Below are positions 8,427-17,611 of a stretch of 64,000 nucleotides of DNA, in pieces. Numbering within the stretch: position 1 is the first letter of the stretch; every line of letters starts with the position of its first letter. Position numbers and translations under genes: made by a program. Origin of the DNA: Burkholderiales bacterium (lineage in GTDB: Bacteria; Pseudomonadota; Gammaproteobacteria; Burkholderiales; SG8-41); the NCBI GenBank assembly GCA_030833315.1, contig JAURHM010000006.1, positions 1-64,000 on the forward strand, written 5' to 3'. The notes under the pieces were generated by a model. The model was not told the origin of the DNA and did no database searches. It worked only from the letters and a program-made list of their open reading frames with translations.

Positions 8427-9398
8427 TCAGTTCCTCATCGGCGTGATTCCGGCGCCGCGGATCACCGTCCCCCACTTGGCGATCTCCTTGCGCACCCGGT
8501 CATCCAACTCCGCCGGTGTCGAGGTTGAAAACTCGGCCCCTTGCGCGACAAAACGCTCGCGGATTTCACGCTGCGTGAACATGGCCACAGTTTCGGAATT
8601 GATCTTGTGGATCACGGTGCCCGGCGTATGCGCAGGGGCAAACAGCGCGAACCAGCCGATCGCCTCATAACCCGGCAGTCCAGCTTCCGCCATCGTCGGC
8701 ACTTCCGGCAACACCGTGGCGCGTCGCAAGCTCGAAATCGCCAGGGCGCGGGTGCGGCCGTTGCGGATATTGGGAAAGGTGGTGGCCAGTCCGCCGAACA
8801 TCACCGAAATCTGTCCACCGAGCAACTCATACATGGCCGGAACCCCGCCTTTGTACGGCACATGGGTAATGAACAATCCCGCGCGCTGCGCAAACAGCAC
8901 GGCCGCCAGATGCGAAGCAGTCCCCACACCGGAACTGCCGTAATCGAGTTCATGCGGACGGCGCCGTGCAAAGTTGATCAGTTCCGCCACCGATTTCACC
9001 GGCAGCGACGGATGCACGATCAAAACGCTGGGCACCTGCGCCACCATGGTCACCGGCGCGAAGTCGCGCAGCGTGTCGTAAGGCAATCGCGTCCACAGCG
9101 AGGGATTGGTGACATGCGAGGTGTATGCCATCAGCAGGTTGTAGCCGTCGGGCGGCGACTTGGCGACCAGTTCGGAGCCGATCATGCCGCCGGCACCGGG
9201 GCGGTTGTCGACGATCACGCCCTGCCCCCAGACCTCGAAAAAATGCGCCGCCAGTGTGCGTGCGAACACGTCGGTGGAGCCGCCGGCCGCAATCGGCACG
9301 ACGATGCGCACGGTACGGCTCGGGTAGGCCTGCGCCGCGGCCGTTGCGGCAGCCGCCAGCAGAATCCAGGCCAAACCGGTGCGATAAAAACGATTCAC
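8427..9398 (-). CDS. Bug/TctC-family periplasmic solute-binding protein (copy 3)
   Basis: The product has 323 residues with a signal peptide (AWILLAAAATAAAQA-YP) and the loops IAAGGSTDVFAR, VDNRPGAGGMIG, PPDGYN and HVPYKGGVPA. It is transcribed toward the amidohydrolase, 81 bp away, so the two may form a unit that binds and hydrolyses one compound. The divergent small gene at 9504 leaves a shared 105-bp upstream region. Confidence 0.93.
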   Translation of the reverse strand: MNRFYRTGLAWILLAAAATAAAQAYPSRTVRIVVPIAAGGSTDVFARTLAAHFFEVWGQGVIVDNRPGAGGMIGSELVAKSPPDGYNLLMAYTSHVTNPSLWTRLPYDTLRDFAPVTMVAQVPSVLIVHPSLPVKSVAELINFARRRPHELDYGSSGVGTASHLAAVLFAQRAGLFITHVPYKGGVPAMYELLGGQISVMFGGLATTFPNIRNGRTRALAISSLRRATVLPEVPTMAEAGLPGYEAIGWFALFAPAHTPGTVIHKINSETVAMFTQREIRERFVAQGAEFSTSTPAELDDRVRKEIAKWGTVIRGAGITPMRN

Positions 9399-9503
9399 GG
9401 GGAAATTGTAATCTGCGGCAAGGGGGTTTCGCGCTAAAATTGGTCCTGTTAAGAGCGGCCCTATTTACCGCAATACGTCACGGCAAAACACGGCAACATC
9501 TCC

Positions 9504-9752
9504 ATGAGCAAACCCACCCTGTTCGAAGGCGAGCTGCACGACGCCATGCAGCAACTCTGTGACGAGACCATTGAGGCCATGCAACTGGCCAAGGTCAGCC
9601 CTGATCTGGATGATCTTTCAGCGGTTTTCGCGGTCGCCCTGCTGAAACTGGGCATGGCCACAGGCTTCGTCGAACAGCAGCACCCCGGCTTCGCCAAGGA
9701 AGTCGAAGAAAAACGTCAGCGGGTGATTGCCGCGCTGACCCAGAAACACTGA
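9504..9752 (+). CDS. Small uncharacterised protein upstream of a cysteine desulfurase
   Basis: The 82-residue, mostly helical, acidic protein has no signal peptide, membrane segment or Cys motif. It contains an amphipathic ELHDAMQQLCDETIEAMQL segment. The stop is 5 bp before the start of the cysteine desulfurase gene, so the two are almost certainly translated from one message and it may be an accessory protein; I do not recognise the family. No good ribosome site is seen before the ATG, so the start is uncertain. Confidence 0.6.
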   Translation: MSKPTLFEGELHDAMQQLCDETIEAMQLAKVSPDLDDLSAVFAVALLKLGMATGFVEQQHPGFAKEVEEKRQRVIAALTQKH

Positions 9753-9757
9753 GGCCC

Positions 9758-10915
<1,158 letters not shown>

Positions 10916-10933
10916 GCCTGACAATACGCTGAA

Positions 10934-11454
10934 TCAGGGCCGCGGCAGCCGGTTTGCGGCTTCCTGCAGATGGATAAAGCTGTGGTCGCCGAAACTGGGT
11001 TCGGCCAGCTCCTGCAAATCTTTGTAAAATCGCTTTGCGGCTCGTGCTCCAGACAGGCGCAAACCGTGGTCACGACATACATGCCCGCAGTGCGCTCGAT
11101 GTAATGCAGGTAACGCCTCCAGCACCACCTGCACATCAACGGCGCCGGAGCGCCGGGTATCGATGGAACGCACCCGCTGGCCGCGCTGCCGCTGGTAATG
11201 CGTCAATGAATCGGAACGCCCCTCAACCAGCAGCTACGGCCCCGTCTGCGGATCGATATCATAGGCGCGGTAAAAGGCTAAGGCGCCATCGGGCTGCGCA
11301 CCAGTTGTTCGTAGGGAATCGCTGCCGATTGCTGGGCCGCCGCCGGTACAAAGGCAAAAATCACCAGCAGCACGCTGCCACAAAAAATCCCTGCTTTGGT
11401 CACGGATTTTTCCACTGCAGGGCTAGTCTGCACCCGCTCCCGGCGGCTGTCCAT
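10934..11454 (-). pseudogene. Decayed gene for a secreted protein (frameshifts and an internal stop)
   Basis: Reading from an ATG at 11454 (or a GTG at 11403) gives a signal-peptide-like start (GSVLLVIFAFVPAAAQQ) and YEQLVRSP, then a stop. Shifting frame recovers DGALAFYRAYDIDPQTGP, an in-frame TAG, then LLVEGRSDSLTHYQRQRGQR. A further shift gives YIERTAGMYVVTTVCACLEH, and another gives FYKDLQELAEPSFGDHSF, up to a stop at 10934. The pieces are collinear and protein-like, so this is most simply one gene of about 170 codons broken by at least three shifts and one nonsense change. I do not recognise the family. It abuts the AT-richer island at 11500. Confidence 0.5.
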
Positions 11455-11525
11455 CGCCTTGGAAAACAGATCGCGTAAGGCAAGTGCGGCTCACTAAAAT
11501 AAGGCTTAAAGCGAACCCAAGAGAC

Positions 11526-11645
11526 ATGGATATGGAACGCATCCACCTCAATCCGCATGACTTATTGACCGACCAAGAATTGAACCTTAAACTAAGTTCG
11601 CATAATTTGAACAGTATTAAGATGGCTGCAGCTACATATACTTAA
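11526..11645 (+). CDS. Possible 39-residue ORF upstream of the VOC gene
   Basis: An ATG at 11526 (second ATG at 11532) opens a 39-codon frame beginning MDMERIHLNPHD and ending at TAA 11643-11645. It has AT-rich codons like the following genes and only a weak AAGAG before it. It may be a real small peptide, a leader, or the leftover start of a lost gene. The rest of 11455-11748 shows nothing else I can name. Confidence 0.25.
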   Translation: MDMERIHLNPHDLLTDQELNLKLSSHNLNSIKMAAATYT

Positions 11646-11748
11646 ACCGAATCAAAGCTGATGCAGCATCCCGCACCCAGCCCCGCTAAATCCCGAAAAA
11701 CGACCGTTAACTCCATTATTTACTGAACTTTTACTAAAGGAATTATTC

Positions 11749-12165
11749 ATGGAAAAGCAAAAGTACAAACTAAGACACATCGCCCTGTCCGTTCGAGATG
11801 TTGCAAAAACACAGAAATTTCTCGAAGACGCATTTGGCATGACCAAGGCAGGCGATGCTCAAAACGGCATCTACATGACCGACGGGACCATTAATATCGC
11901 CGTTCTAAACAAAAAAGGTAACGCGCCCGGAATCGAAACCGGAAAAGAGTTTTATGGAGTCATGCACTTCGGTATGTGGGTCGATGATCTCGCCCAGGCT
12001 GAAGAACAGGTCAAGGCTGCGGGAGCAACCCATTTTCAGGGACGCGCGCCGAACACACCCAACAGCTTTTATGAAGTGAAGTATCGTGACCATGACGGCA
12101 TTGTCTTTGATATAACCGCGAGCGGATGGCGTGGCGCAGTAAAAAACGTGAAGCCTGTGGAATAA
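11749..12165 (+). CDS. VOC (glyoxalase/extradiol dioxygenase-fold) protein
   Basis: The 138-residue protein has the beta-alpha-beta-beta-beta repeat pattern of the vicinal oxygen chelate superfamily. It begins LRHIALSVRDVAKTQKF, with a His at the usual first metal position. A second His is in VMHFGMWVDDLAQAEEQV, and the segment ends YRDHDGIVFDIT, where the usual metal Glu is Asp. Members cleave, isomerise or hydrolyse small oxygenated substrates using a divalent metal. AAAGGAA 6 bases before the ATG supports the start. It is 4 bp from the FAD monooxygenase gene, which suggests the two act on one aromatic or quinone-like compound. Confidence 0.85.
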   Translation: MEKQKYKLRHIALSVRDVAKTQKFLEDAFGMTKAGDAQNGIYMTDGTINIAVLNKKGNAPGIETGKEFYGVMHFGMWVDDLAQAEEQVKAAGATHFQGRAPNTPNSFYEVKYRDHDGIVFDITASGWRGAVKNVKPVE

Positions 12166-12169
12166 ACTG

Positions 12170-13390
12170 ATGACCAACCTCAATAAGCCAGTAGTAATCA
12201 TTGGCGCCGGCCCCGTAGGCATTTGCCTTGCTTTGTATCTGGCCCAGAAAGACATCCGTTCGATCATGATCGAACGACTTGACCCCCAGACCTTTCTTGA
12301 TCAGGAACCCCGGGCGGGCAGCATCCATCCCGCCACGCTTGAAATGCTCGATGACCTTGGACTTTACGAGCGCATGGAACGCAGGGGCCTGATTGCACCA
12401 ACAGTTCAGTATTGGGATCGCGAAACAGACTCGATATTTGCGGAATTTGATCACGCCGTCCTTAAAAACGACACCCGTTTTCCTTATGTTCTGCAATGCG
12501 AACGAACCAAGATAATTGATGAAGCAATGCAGGTTCTTCGCGAAACAAAGATGTGCGATGTCAGGATGTCCACCGAATTTGTATCTTTTACGCAAAATGA
12601 AAAAGGCATTGAGGCACTGATCACTGACAATGCAGGAAATGAAGAACGCATCAGCGGCAGCTATATAGTCAGCGCCGAAGGCGGAAGAAGCATTATCAGA
12701 AAGTCACTGGGTATCGAATTCGAGGGTTACACCTACCCCGAAAGAACCCTGACAGTCGCTGTCTGCTACGACTTTGACAAAGCGCATGGCTACGCGTATA
12801 GAAACTACCTCTCCGACCCCGAGCAATGGTCCAATCTCTTCAAATGGACGCAACCCGAACGCTGGAGAGTTCACTTCCCGACAGATATTCAGGATCCACC
12901 GGAAAAAGTGCTCAGCGACGAGTATATTCAAACCCAGTTGCAGCGCTTTCTCCCCCGCGATCAGCCCTATGAAGTAGTTCACCGCACCACTTATACCGTT
13001 CACCAGCGCATTGCCTCGACCTTCCGTAGCGGGCGTGCAATTCTTGCGGGTGACTCAGCCCATGTGAACAGTCCGATCGGCGGTATGGGAATGAATAGCG
13101 GCGTGCATGATGCAATCAACCTCGGACAAAAGCTTTGCGATATCCTGCAAGGTCGCACCAGCGACGAAGTCCTCGATCGCTACAGCCGGCAGCGCCGGCA
13201 TGTTGCTGTCAACCACACCAAAGCCCAAACAGAACGAAACAAGAAACTGTTAGCCGAGAAAGATCCTGCCGTACGTAAAAAGAATCACGACCAGGTAAAG
13301 CGAACTGCTGAAGACAGCAAACTGTGCCGCGAATTCATGCTACGCACATCTTTGATCAACAGCGTCAAAGAAGCCGCAGAAATACTTTAG
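12170..13390 (+). CDS. FAD-dependent aromatic hydroxylase-type monooxygenase
   Basis: The 406-residue protein belongs to the p-hydroxybenzoate hydroxylase-like family (FAD_binding_3). It has the N-terminal ADP-binding GxGxxG loop (VVIIGAGPVGICLALYLA, residues 8-25), an Arg-rich FAD contact (QEPRAGSIHPATLEML), and the C-terminal GD motif ILAGDSAHVNSPIGGMGMN that binds the flavin ribityl. Family members hydroxylate phenolic rings using NAD(P)H and oxygen. It is shorter than MhpA- or TfdB-type enzymes, which carry a further C-terminal domain. The codons are visibly AT-richer than in genes outside 11500-16280. Confidence 0.9.
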   Translation: MTNLNKPVVIIGAGPVGICLALYLAQKDIRSIMIERLDPQTFLDQEPRAGSIHPATLEMLDDLGLYERMERRGLIAPTVQYWDRETDSIFAEFDHAVLKNDTRFPYVLQCERTKIIDEAMQVLRETKMCDVRMSTEFVSFTQNEKGIEALITDNAGNEERISGSYIVSAEGGRSIIRKSLGIEFEGYTYPERTLTVAVCYDFDKAHGYAYRNYLSDPEQWSNLFKWTQPERWRVHFPTDIQDPPEKVLSDEYIQTQLQRFLPRDQPYEVVHRTTYTVHQRIASTFRSGRAILAGDSAHVNSPIGGMGMNSGVHDAINLGQKLCDILQGRTSDEVLDRYSRQRRHVAVNHTKAQTERNKKLLAEKDPAVRKKNHDQVKRTAEDSKLCREFMLRTSLINSVKEAAEIL

Positions 13391-13394
13391 ATCG

Positions 13395-14216
13395 CTAAAT
13401 CTCATGACAACGGCGCGTCAAACGACGCGCCGCTTCAGCGGTGACCTCAGCAAAAGCGCTGATTTCCTTTTTTGTCATTGCCCCTACCGGGCTTGATACA
13501 ACAAGTACCGCAGTCAGAAGATTGTCCGCTCCCATAATAGGCGCCGCCACACTGAAATAACCCGGCCTGGTCTCCCCCTCACTGACAGCATAACCATGCG
13601 CTCTTACACGGCGAACCGCACTGAAAAATTCTTTTTCAGTTGTCAGGGACTTTGCCGTAAATCGCGGAAGCCCGTATTTTCGTATGAGCCTCCGGGAATC
13701 CTCGTCAGCACGAAATGCGGCCATCACCTGTCCACCGGCACCATAATTCAATGGAACTCTCGCACCTTGAGGAATATGGATAGGAAGATGGGTCAGACTT
13801 TCTATCATGTCGACCACCAGAAGATCGTCGTCAACGACCAAGCGCAGCGAAACGGTTGCCTTTAATTTTCGGGCCAATTTCCTGAGTTCAGGCCTGGACC
13901 AAGCCATCCGGTTGGTCAGCCGCCCCGCCAGAGAGCCCACCTCGAATGTTTTGAAGCCCATCAAATACCGGCGGCTACTGGGATCTCTCCGCAAGAACCC
14001 CATTTCCTCCAGCGTTTTTATGGATCGATGAATCAAACTCTTGTGAAGATTCATCTGATGCGCGATTTCCGTAATGCCCCATTCCGGCCTTTCTTCTGAA
14101 AAAAGGCACAAAATCTCCAGGCCCCGCCGCAAACCTGCGGAACGACCGGGATCATTCGATACAGCAGACACCGCCGTTTTTTTAGTGGTTGAGGCTGATT
14201 TACTTCGGCTCTTCAT
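13395..14216 (-). CDS. IclR-family transcriptional regulator
   Basis: The 273-residue protein has a winged helix-turn-helix at about residues 28-90 (ITEIAHQMNLHKSLIHRSIK is the recognition region) and the IclR effector-binding domain after it (RVPLNYGAGGQVMAAF, and YAVSEGETRPGYFSVAAPI near the end). IclR proteins sense small aromatic or organic acids and control adjacent catabolic genes. It is convergent with the monooxygenase gene and divergent from the Bug gene at 14395; the 178-bp gap holds a 20-bp inverted repeat that is a likely operator. Confidence 0.92.
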   Translation of the reverse strand: MKSRSKSASTTKKTAVSAVSNDPGRSAGLRRGLEILCLFSEERPEWGITEIAHQMNLHKSLIHRSIKTLEEMGFLRRDPSSRRYLMGFKTFEVGSLAGRLTNRMAWSRPELRKLARKLKATVSLRLVVDDDLLVVDMIESLTHLPIHIPQGARVPLNYGAGGQVMAAFRADEDSRRLIRKYGLPRFTAKSLTTEKEFFSAVRRVRAHGYAVSEGETRPGYFSVAAPIMGADNLLTAVLVVSSPVGAMTKKEISAFAEVTAEAARRLTRRCHEI

Positions 14217-14255
14217 ATTCGAATTTCCACTTTCATAAACACCAAAAAGCAGTCG

Positions 14256-14285
14256 TTGCGACGCATCATTTTCTGGTGCTAGACT
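14256..14285 (+). promoter_or_regulatory. Candidate sigma-70 promoter for the Bug/hydrolase pair
   Basis: TTGCGA at 14256-14261 and TAGACT at 14280-14285 are separated by 18 bases. Both are imperfect, but position and the AT-rich gap fit. The inverted repeat at 14292-14311 would lie around the transcription start. Confidence 0.35.
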
Positions 14286-14291
14286 GCATTA

Positions 14292-14311
14292 ATATTGAGT
14301 TATATCAATAT
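14292..14311. promoter_or_regulatory. Likely IclR operator (inverted repeat)
   Basis: ATATTGA (14292-14298), spacer GTTATA, TCAATAT (14305-14311): a perfect 7-bp inverted repeat in the gap between the iclR-type gene and the divergent Bug gene. No binding data; the assignment rests on symmetry and position. Confidence 0.45.
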
Positions 14312-14394
14312 AGTACAAAAGTTTTCATAATCCTTCGTCCGCGCCAAGTTGAGTAACCTGATTTCCAACAAACTGAAATTGAACTGGAGAAATT

Positions 14395-15375
14395 ATGTTG
14401 CGCCGTCTCGCACGACTTATTCCAATTCTGCCGCTGATTTTCCCGTTTTTGGCAGGAATTAACCCGGCATCCGCGCAGACTTATCCCAACAAACCAGTTC
14501 GAATAATTTCAGCCTTTGCAGCGGGCGGAACGAATGACGTAATTGCCCGAACCATAGCCCCCAAGCTATCCGAGCACTTTGGACAACAATTCATCGTTGA
14601 GAACAGACCCGGCGGCGGCGGCGTTATAGGCACTGAATTTGCAGCCAAATCGCCCGCCGATGGTTATACGCTGACCATCGCCACAACAACCACGCATGTA
14701 ATTGCTGCAGCAATGCGCAAACTTCCCTACGATCCCGTAAAGGATTTTTCACCCATCAACTTGATAGGTGCCACCCCTTATATGATTGTTGTTCATCCAT
14801 CCATGCCCGTTAAAAACGTAAAGGACTTGATCGCAGTTGCGAAATCACGTCCGAATCAGGTCGAATTCGGCTCTGGCGGCGTAGGAACACCCGGACATCT
14901 CGCTGGCGCAATGCTCAATACGATGACCGGAATCAAAATGCTGCACGTCCCCTACAAGGCCGGCAATCTCGCGCTCAATGAATTGATTGGAGGACATGTT
15001 TCCCTTACCTTTTCCACAACAATCACTTCCACACAATTTATTCAATCCGGCCGGTTGCGCGGCATTGCAGTGACCAGCATTAACCGCCTGCCTGCCTTCC
15101 CCAATCTGCCCACCGTAGCGGAGTCCGGTGTACCGGGCTATGAATTCAGCCTTTGGCTTGGACTTTCAGCACCGGCAAAAACGCCTGAGCCCGTTATACA
15201 GATGTTAGCTGACGCCGTTGCCAAGGCCCTGCAAAACGAATCGGTACGCAGCACCTTGATCGCACAATCAGTTGAACCGGTATCGATACCAAGGCAAACC
15301 ATTGCTAAACGCATTGAATCAGAACTAATTGCATACGAAAAAATTGTCAAGCAGAGTGGAGCAATGACAAATTGA
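14395..15375 (+). CDS. Bug/TctC-family periplasmic solute-binding protein (copy 4)
   Basis: The product has 326 residues. A signal peptide (LIPILPLIFPFLAG...ASA-QT) is followed by FAAGGTNDVIAR, VENRPGGGGVIG, PADGYT and HVPYKAGNLA. The Asp usually found in the first loop (TD) is present as ND. The coding sequence has the AT-rich codon habit of the island. The stop overlaps a TTG start of the next gene (TTGA), so binding protein and hydrolase are translationally coupled and probably serve the same substrate. Confidence 0.93.
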   Translation: MLRRLARLIPILPLIFPFLAGINPASAQTYPNKPVRIISAFAAGGTNDVIARTIAPKLSEHFGQQFIVENRPGGGGVIGTEFAAKSPADGYTLTIATTTTHVIAAAMRKLPYDPVKDFSPINLIGATPYMIVVHPSMPVKNVKDLIAVAKSRPNQVEFGSGGVGTPGHLAGAMLNTMTGIKMLHVPYKAGNLALNELIGGHVSLTFSTTITSTQFIQSGRLRGIAVTSINRLPAFPNLPTVAESGVPGYEFSLWLGLSAPAKTPEPVIQMLADAVAKALQNESVRSTLIAQSVEPVSIPRQTIAKRIESELIAYEKIVKQSGAMTN

Positions 15376-16280
15376 ATCAGACATTGCAGGAAAGTGACCA
15401 AAAGAACTGCGAAGGAATCGTCTTCCTTCAGTACACCCAAAGTGAACTGGACCACGCCTACAATCAGAGAGCCTTCGCACCGAATTCTGAGCATGTAAGA
15501 AAGCGGCTTTCGGTTCTCAGCAAAGACATCAGATTACGCACCCCTCCCTCAGGACGACATTCTTACGGCACTGAGGAAATCGAACAATTAGACATTTACA
15601 GTGCAGGCAGAACGAATTCGCCGGTGAATATATACATTCATGGCGGCGCATGGCGAAAAGGCAGCGCTGCTGCAAGCGCATATTTGGCGGAAGTTCTCAC
15701 CAAAGCGGGATCAACACTTGTCGTTCCTGATTTTTACAACGTTGAACAAGCCAATGACAGCCTTCGAACCATGGTCAGCCAGGTTCGATCCGCCATTGCC
15801 TGGGTTTATCAAAATTCGAAAAAACTGGGGTTGGATGACAACCGTATCTATGTGTCAGCCCATTCCTCGGGGGCGCACCTTGCAGCCTGCACCCTCATCA
15901 CAGACTGGGTGAAAGATTTTGGCCTCCCTGCCGATATTCTGAAGGGGGCTTTTTTATGCAGCGGCATGTACGATCTCAGAGGGCCGCGATTATCGGCCCG
16001 CAGCTCATACGTCAAGTTCGATGACCCCATGGAAGAAGAACTCAGCCCGCAACGTCATGTAAACAAAATCAACACCCCGATCATATTGGCTTACGGAACA
16101 CAGGAAACCCCGGAGTTTCAGCGGCAAGCCATCGAGTTTGCTTCAACTCTTGAACTGGCCGGAAAACAAGTGGAACTCATTGTTGGTCACGAGTACAACC
16201 ATTATGAAATTCGCGAGACATTTGCAAATCCTTACGGTCTCGCCGGAAAAGCTATTTTGTCCCAGATGAAACTTTCCTAG
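15372..16280 (+). CDS. Alpha/beta hydrolase, kynurenine-formamidase/carboxylesterase-like
   Basis: The 302-residue protein has the HGGAWRKGS oxyanion-hole motif, the nucleophile elbow SAHSSGAH, and a C-terminal HEYNHYEIRETFANP stretch carrying the likely catalytic His. Its N-terminus (LDHAYNQRAFAPN) matches the usual start of arylformamidase-like hydrolases. The start is read as TTG at 15372, overlapping the TGA of the Bug gene, with GTGGAG 10 bases upstream; no ATG exists early in the frame. The family opens amide or ester bonds of aromatic metabolites. Low-GC codon use agrees with the rest of the island. Confidence 0.87.
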   Translation: MNQTLQESDQKNCEGIVFLQYTQSELDHAYNQRAFAPNSEHVRKRLSVLSKDIRLRTPPSGRHSYGTEEIEQLDIYSAGRTNSPVNIYIHGGAWRKGSAAASAYLAEVLTKAGSTLVVPDFYNVEQANDSLRTMVSQVRSAIAWVYQNSKKLGLDDNRIYVSAHSSGAHLAACTLITDWVKDFGLPADILKGAFLCSGMYDLRGPRLSARSSYVKFDDPMEEELSPQRHVNKINTPIILAYGTQETPEFQRQAIEFASTLELAGKQVELIVGHEYNHYEIRETFANPYGLAGKAILSQMKLS

Positions 16281-16327
16281 GCTGTTGACGAACCAACCCC
16301 GCAATTCAAAATAAAAAGAATTTCATC

Positions 16328-17599
16328 ATGTCAGCAATGACCGCAGTAGAAAAAGTGCTGGCCGCAAAAAGCGGCCGCAACTCCGTCAAACCCGGAGATG
16401 TCGTTTCCCCCGATCCCGACTACATCATGATCCACGACGGTGTGGTGATGGCGGCAAAACGCGAACTTGACGCTCTGGGCATCACCCGGCTGGCAACGCC
16501 GGATAAAGTCATGATGGTCACCGACCATGACGTCATTTACGGCAGCGCACGCGCGGCCGAACGCGGCGCCTTCAACCGCAAGGCGGCAGCACAATGGGGA
16601 GTAAAGAATTTCTTTGATGTCGGCCGTGGCGGCCACGGTCATATCTTCCCGATGGAATCCGGACTGCTGCTGCCCGGCATGTTCTATTTCGACAACGACC
16701 GCCATGCCACCAACGCCGGCGCCATCGGCGCCTTCGGTTTCCGCATGGGTACAGAGATTTCACGTGTGCTCGCCACCGGTACCAACTGGGTAATGGTGCC
16801 GAAAACCGTGCGCCTCACCCTCAAAGGCCGGCTGCAGAGCGGCGTGCATGCCCGCGACGTCGGTTTTCATTTTGCGGCAATGCTCAAGCAGGAAAAACTG
16901 TCCGCCGACCTCGATTACCGCGTACTTGAATACGCCGGCGACCTTGAGCAGTTCGATCTCGCTTCACGCGCCGCACTATGCTCCACGCCGACCGAGATCC
17001 GCGCTTACGGCGTGTTCGTGCCGCCGTCACAGGCGATCATTGAACACGCTAGGGCACGCGGTCAGCGGCTGTTCACGGCGGTGTATTCCGACGCCGATGC
17101 GGCTTATGACGCTGATCTGATGCTGGACATTTCAAGACTCGAACCGCAGGTATCGCTGCCGGGCAGCGTCGAAAACGCAGTGGATGTCTCGAAAGTCGAA
17201 GGCACCGTCATTGATCACGCCTTCATCGGCTCCTGCGGCTCCGGCATGTGGGAAGACCTGGTAACAGCGGCTTCCATTCTCAAAGGCCGCCGGCTCGCGC
17301 CAAATGTCCGGTTGTTTGTCGCCCCGGGCTCGGAAACGACCAACCGCCGGCTGGCCAGCGAGGGCCTGCTCGGCATTTTCATCGAAGCCGGCGCAGTCAT
17401 GCTGCCGCCGGGCTGCGGCCCCTGCAATGACGCCGTGATCGGCCCGGTGCATTCGGGTGAGGTTTCGATGTCGACGGCAACCAATAACAATGCCGGGCGC
17501 TTCGGCGCCAAAGACGCGCAGTTGTATCTGGGCAGCCCGGCCACGGTCGCCGCCTCCGCAGTCGCCGGTAAAATCACTGATGCACGCAAGTTGAACTGA
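16328..17599 (+). CDS. Aconitase-superfamily hydratase large subunit (LeuC/homoaconitase-like)
   Basis: The 423-residue protein is an iron-sulfur hydro-lyase of the two-subunit isopropylmalate/homoaconitase branch. The three cluster ligands are visible as Cys303 (GSCGSG), Cys363 and Cys366 (PPGCGPCND), and the substrate-site segment VTDHDVIYGS is near residue 64. It isomerises or hydrates a 2- or 3-hydroxy di/tricarboxylate. The small subunit follows 12 bp later. No leuA or leuB is nearby, and the gene lies among catabolic genes, so a role outside leucine synthesis (for example maleate, citraconate or dimethylmalate-type hydration) is plausible inference. Codon use returns here to the GC-rich pattern. 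Confidence 0.88.
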   Translation: MSAMTAVEKVLAAKSGRNSVKPGDVVSPDPDYIMIHDGVVMAAKRELDALGITRLATPDKVMMVTDHDVIYGSARAAERGAFNRKAAAQWGVKNFFDVGRGGHGHIFPMESGLLLPGMFYFDNDRHATNAGAIGAFGFRMGTEISRVLATGTNWVMVPKTVRLTLKGRLQSGVHARDVGFHFAAMLKQEKLSADLDYRVLEYAGDLEQFDLASRAALCSTPTEIRAYGVFVPPSQAIIEHARARGQRLFTAVYSDADAAYDADLMLDISRLEPQVSLPGSVENAVDVSKVEGTVIDHAFIGSCGSGMWEDLVTAASILKGRRLAPNVRLFVAPGSETTNRRLASEGLLGIFIEAGAVMLPPGCGPCNDAVIGPVHSGEVSMSTATNNNAGRFGAKDAQLYLGSPATVAASAVAGKITDARKLN

Positions 17600-17611
17600 G
17601 AAAGCACGGTC

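Noticed and set aside
13412-13431. Hairpin GGCGCGTC/GACGCGCC near the end of the iclR-type gene
   Set aside because: It lies inside the coding sequence of the regulator, and no U-run follows in either direction.
10916-16280. Genomic island bounded by an integrase, tRNA or insertion sequence
   Set aside because: No integrase, transposase, tRNA end or flanking direct repeat was seen; only base composition suggests transfer.
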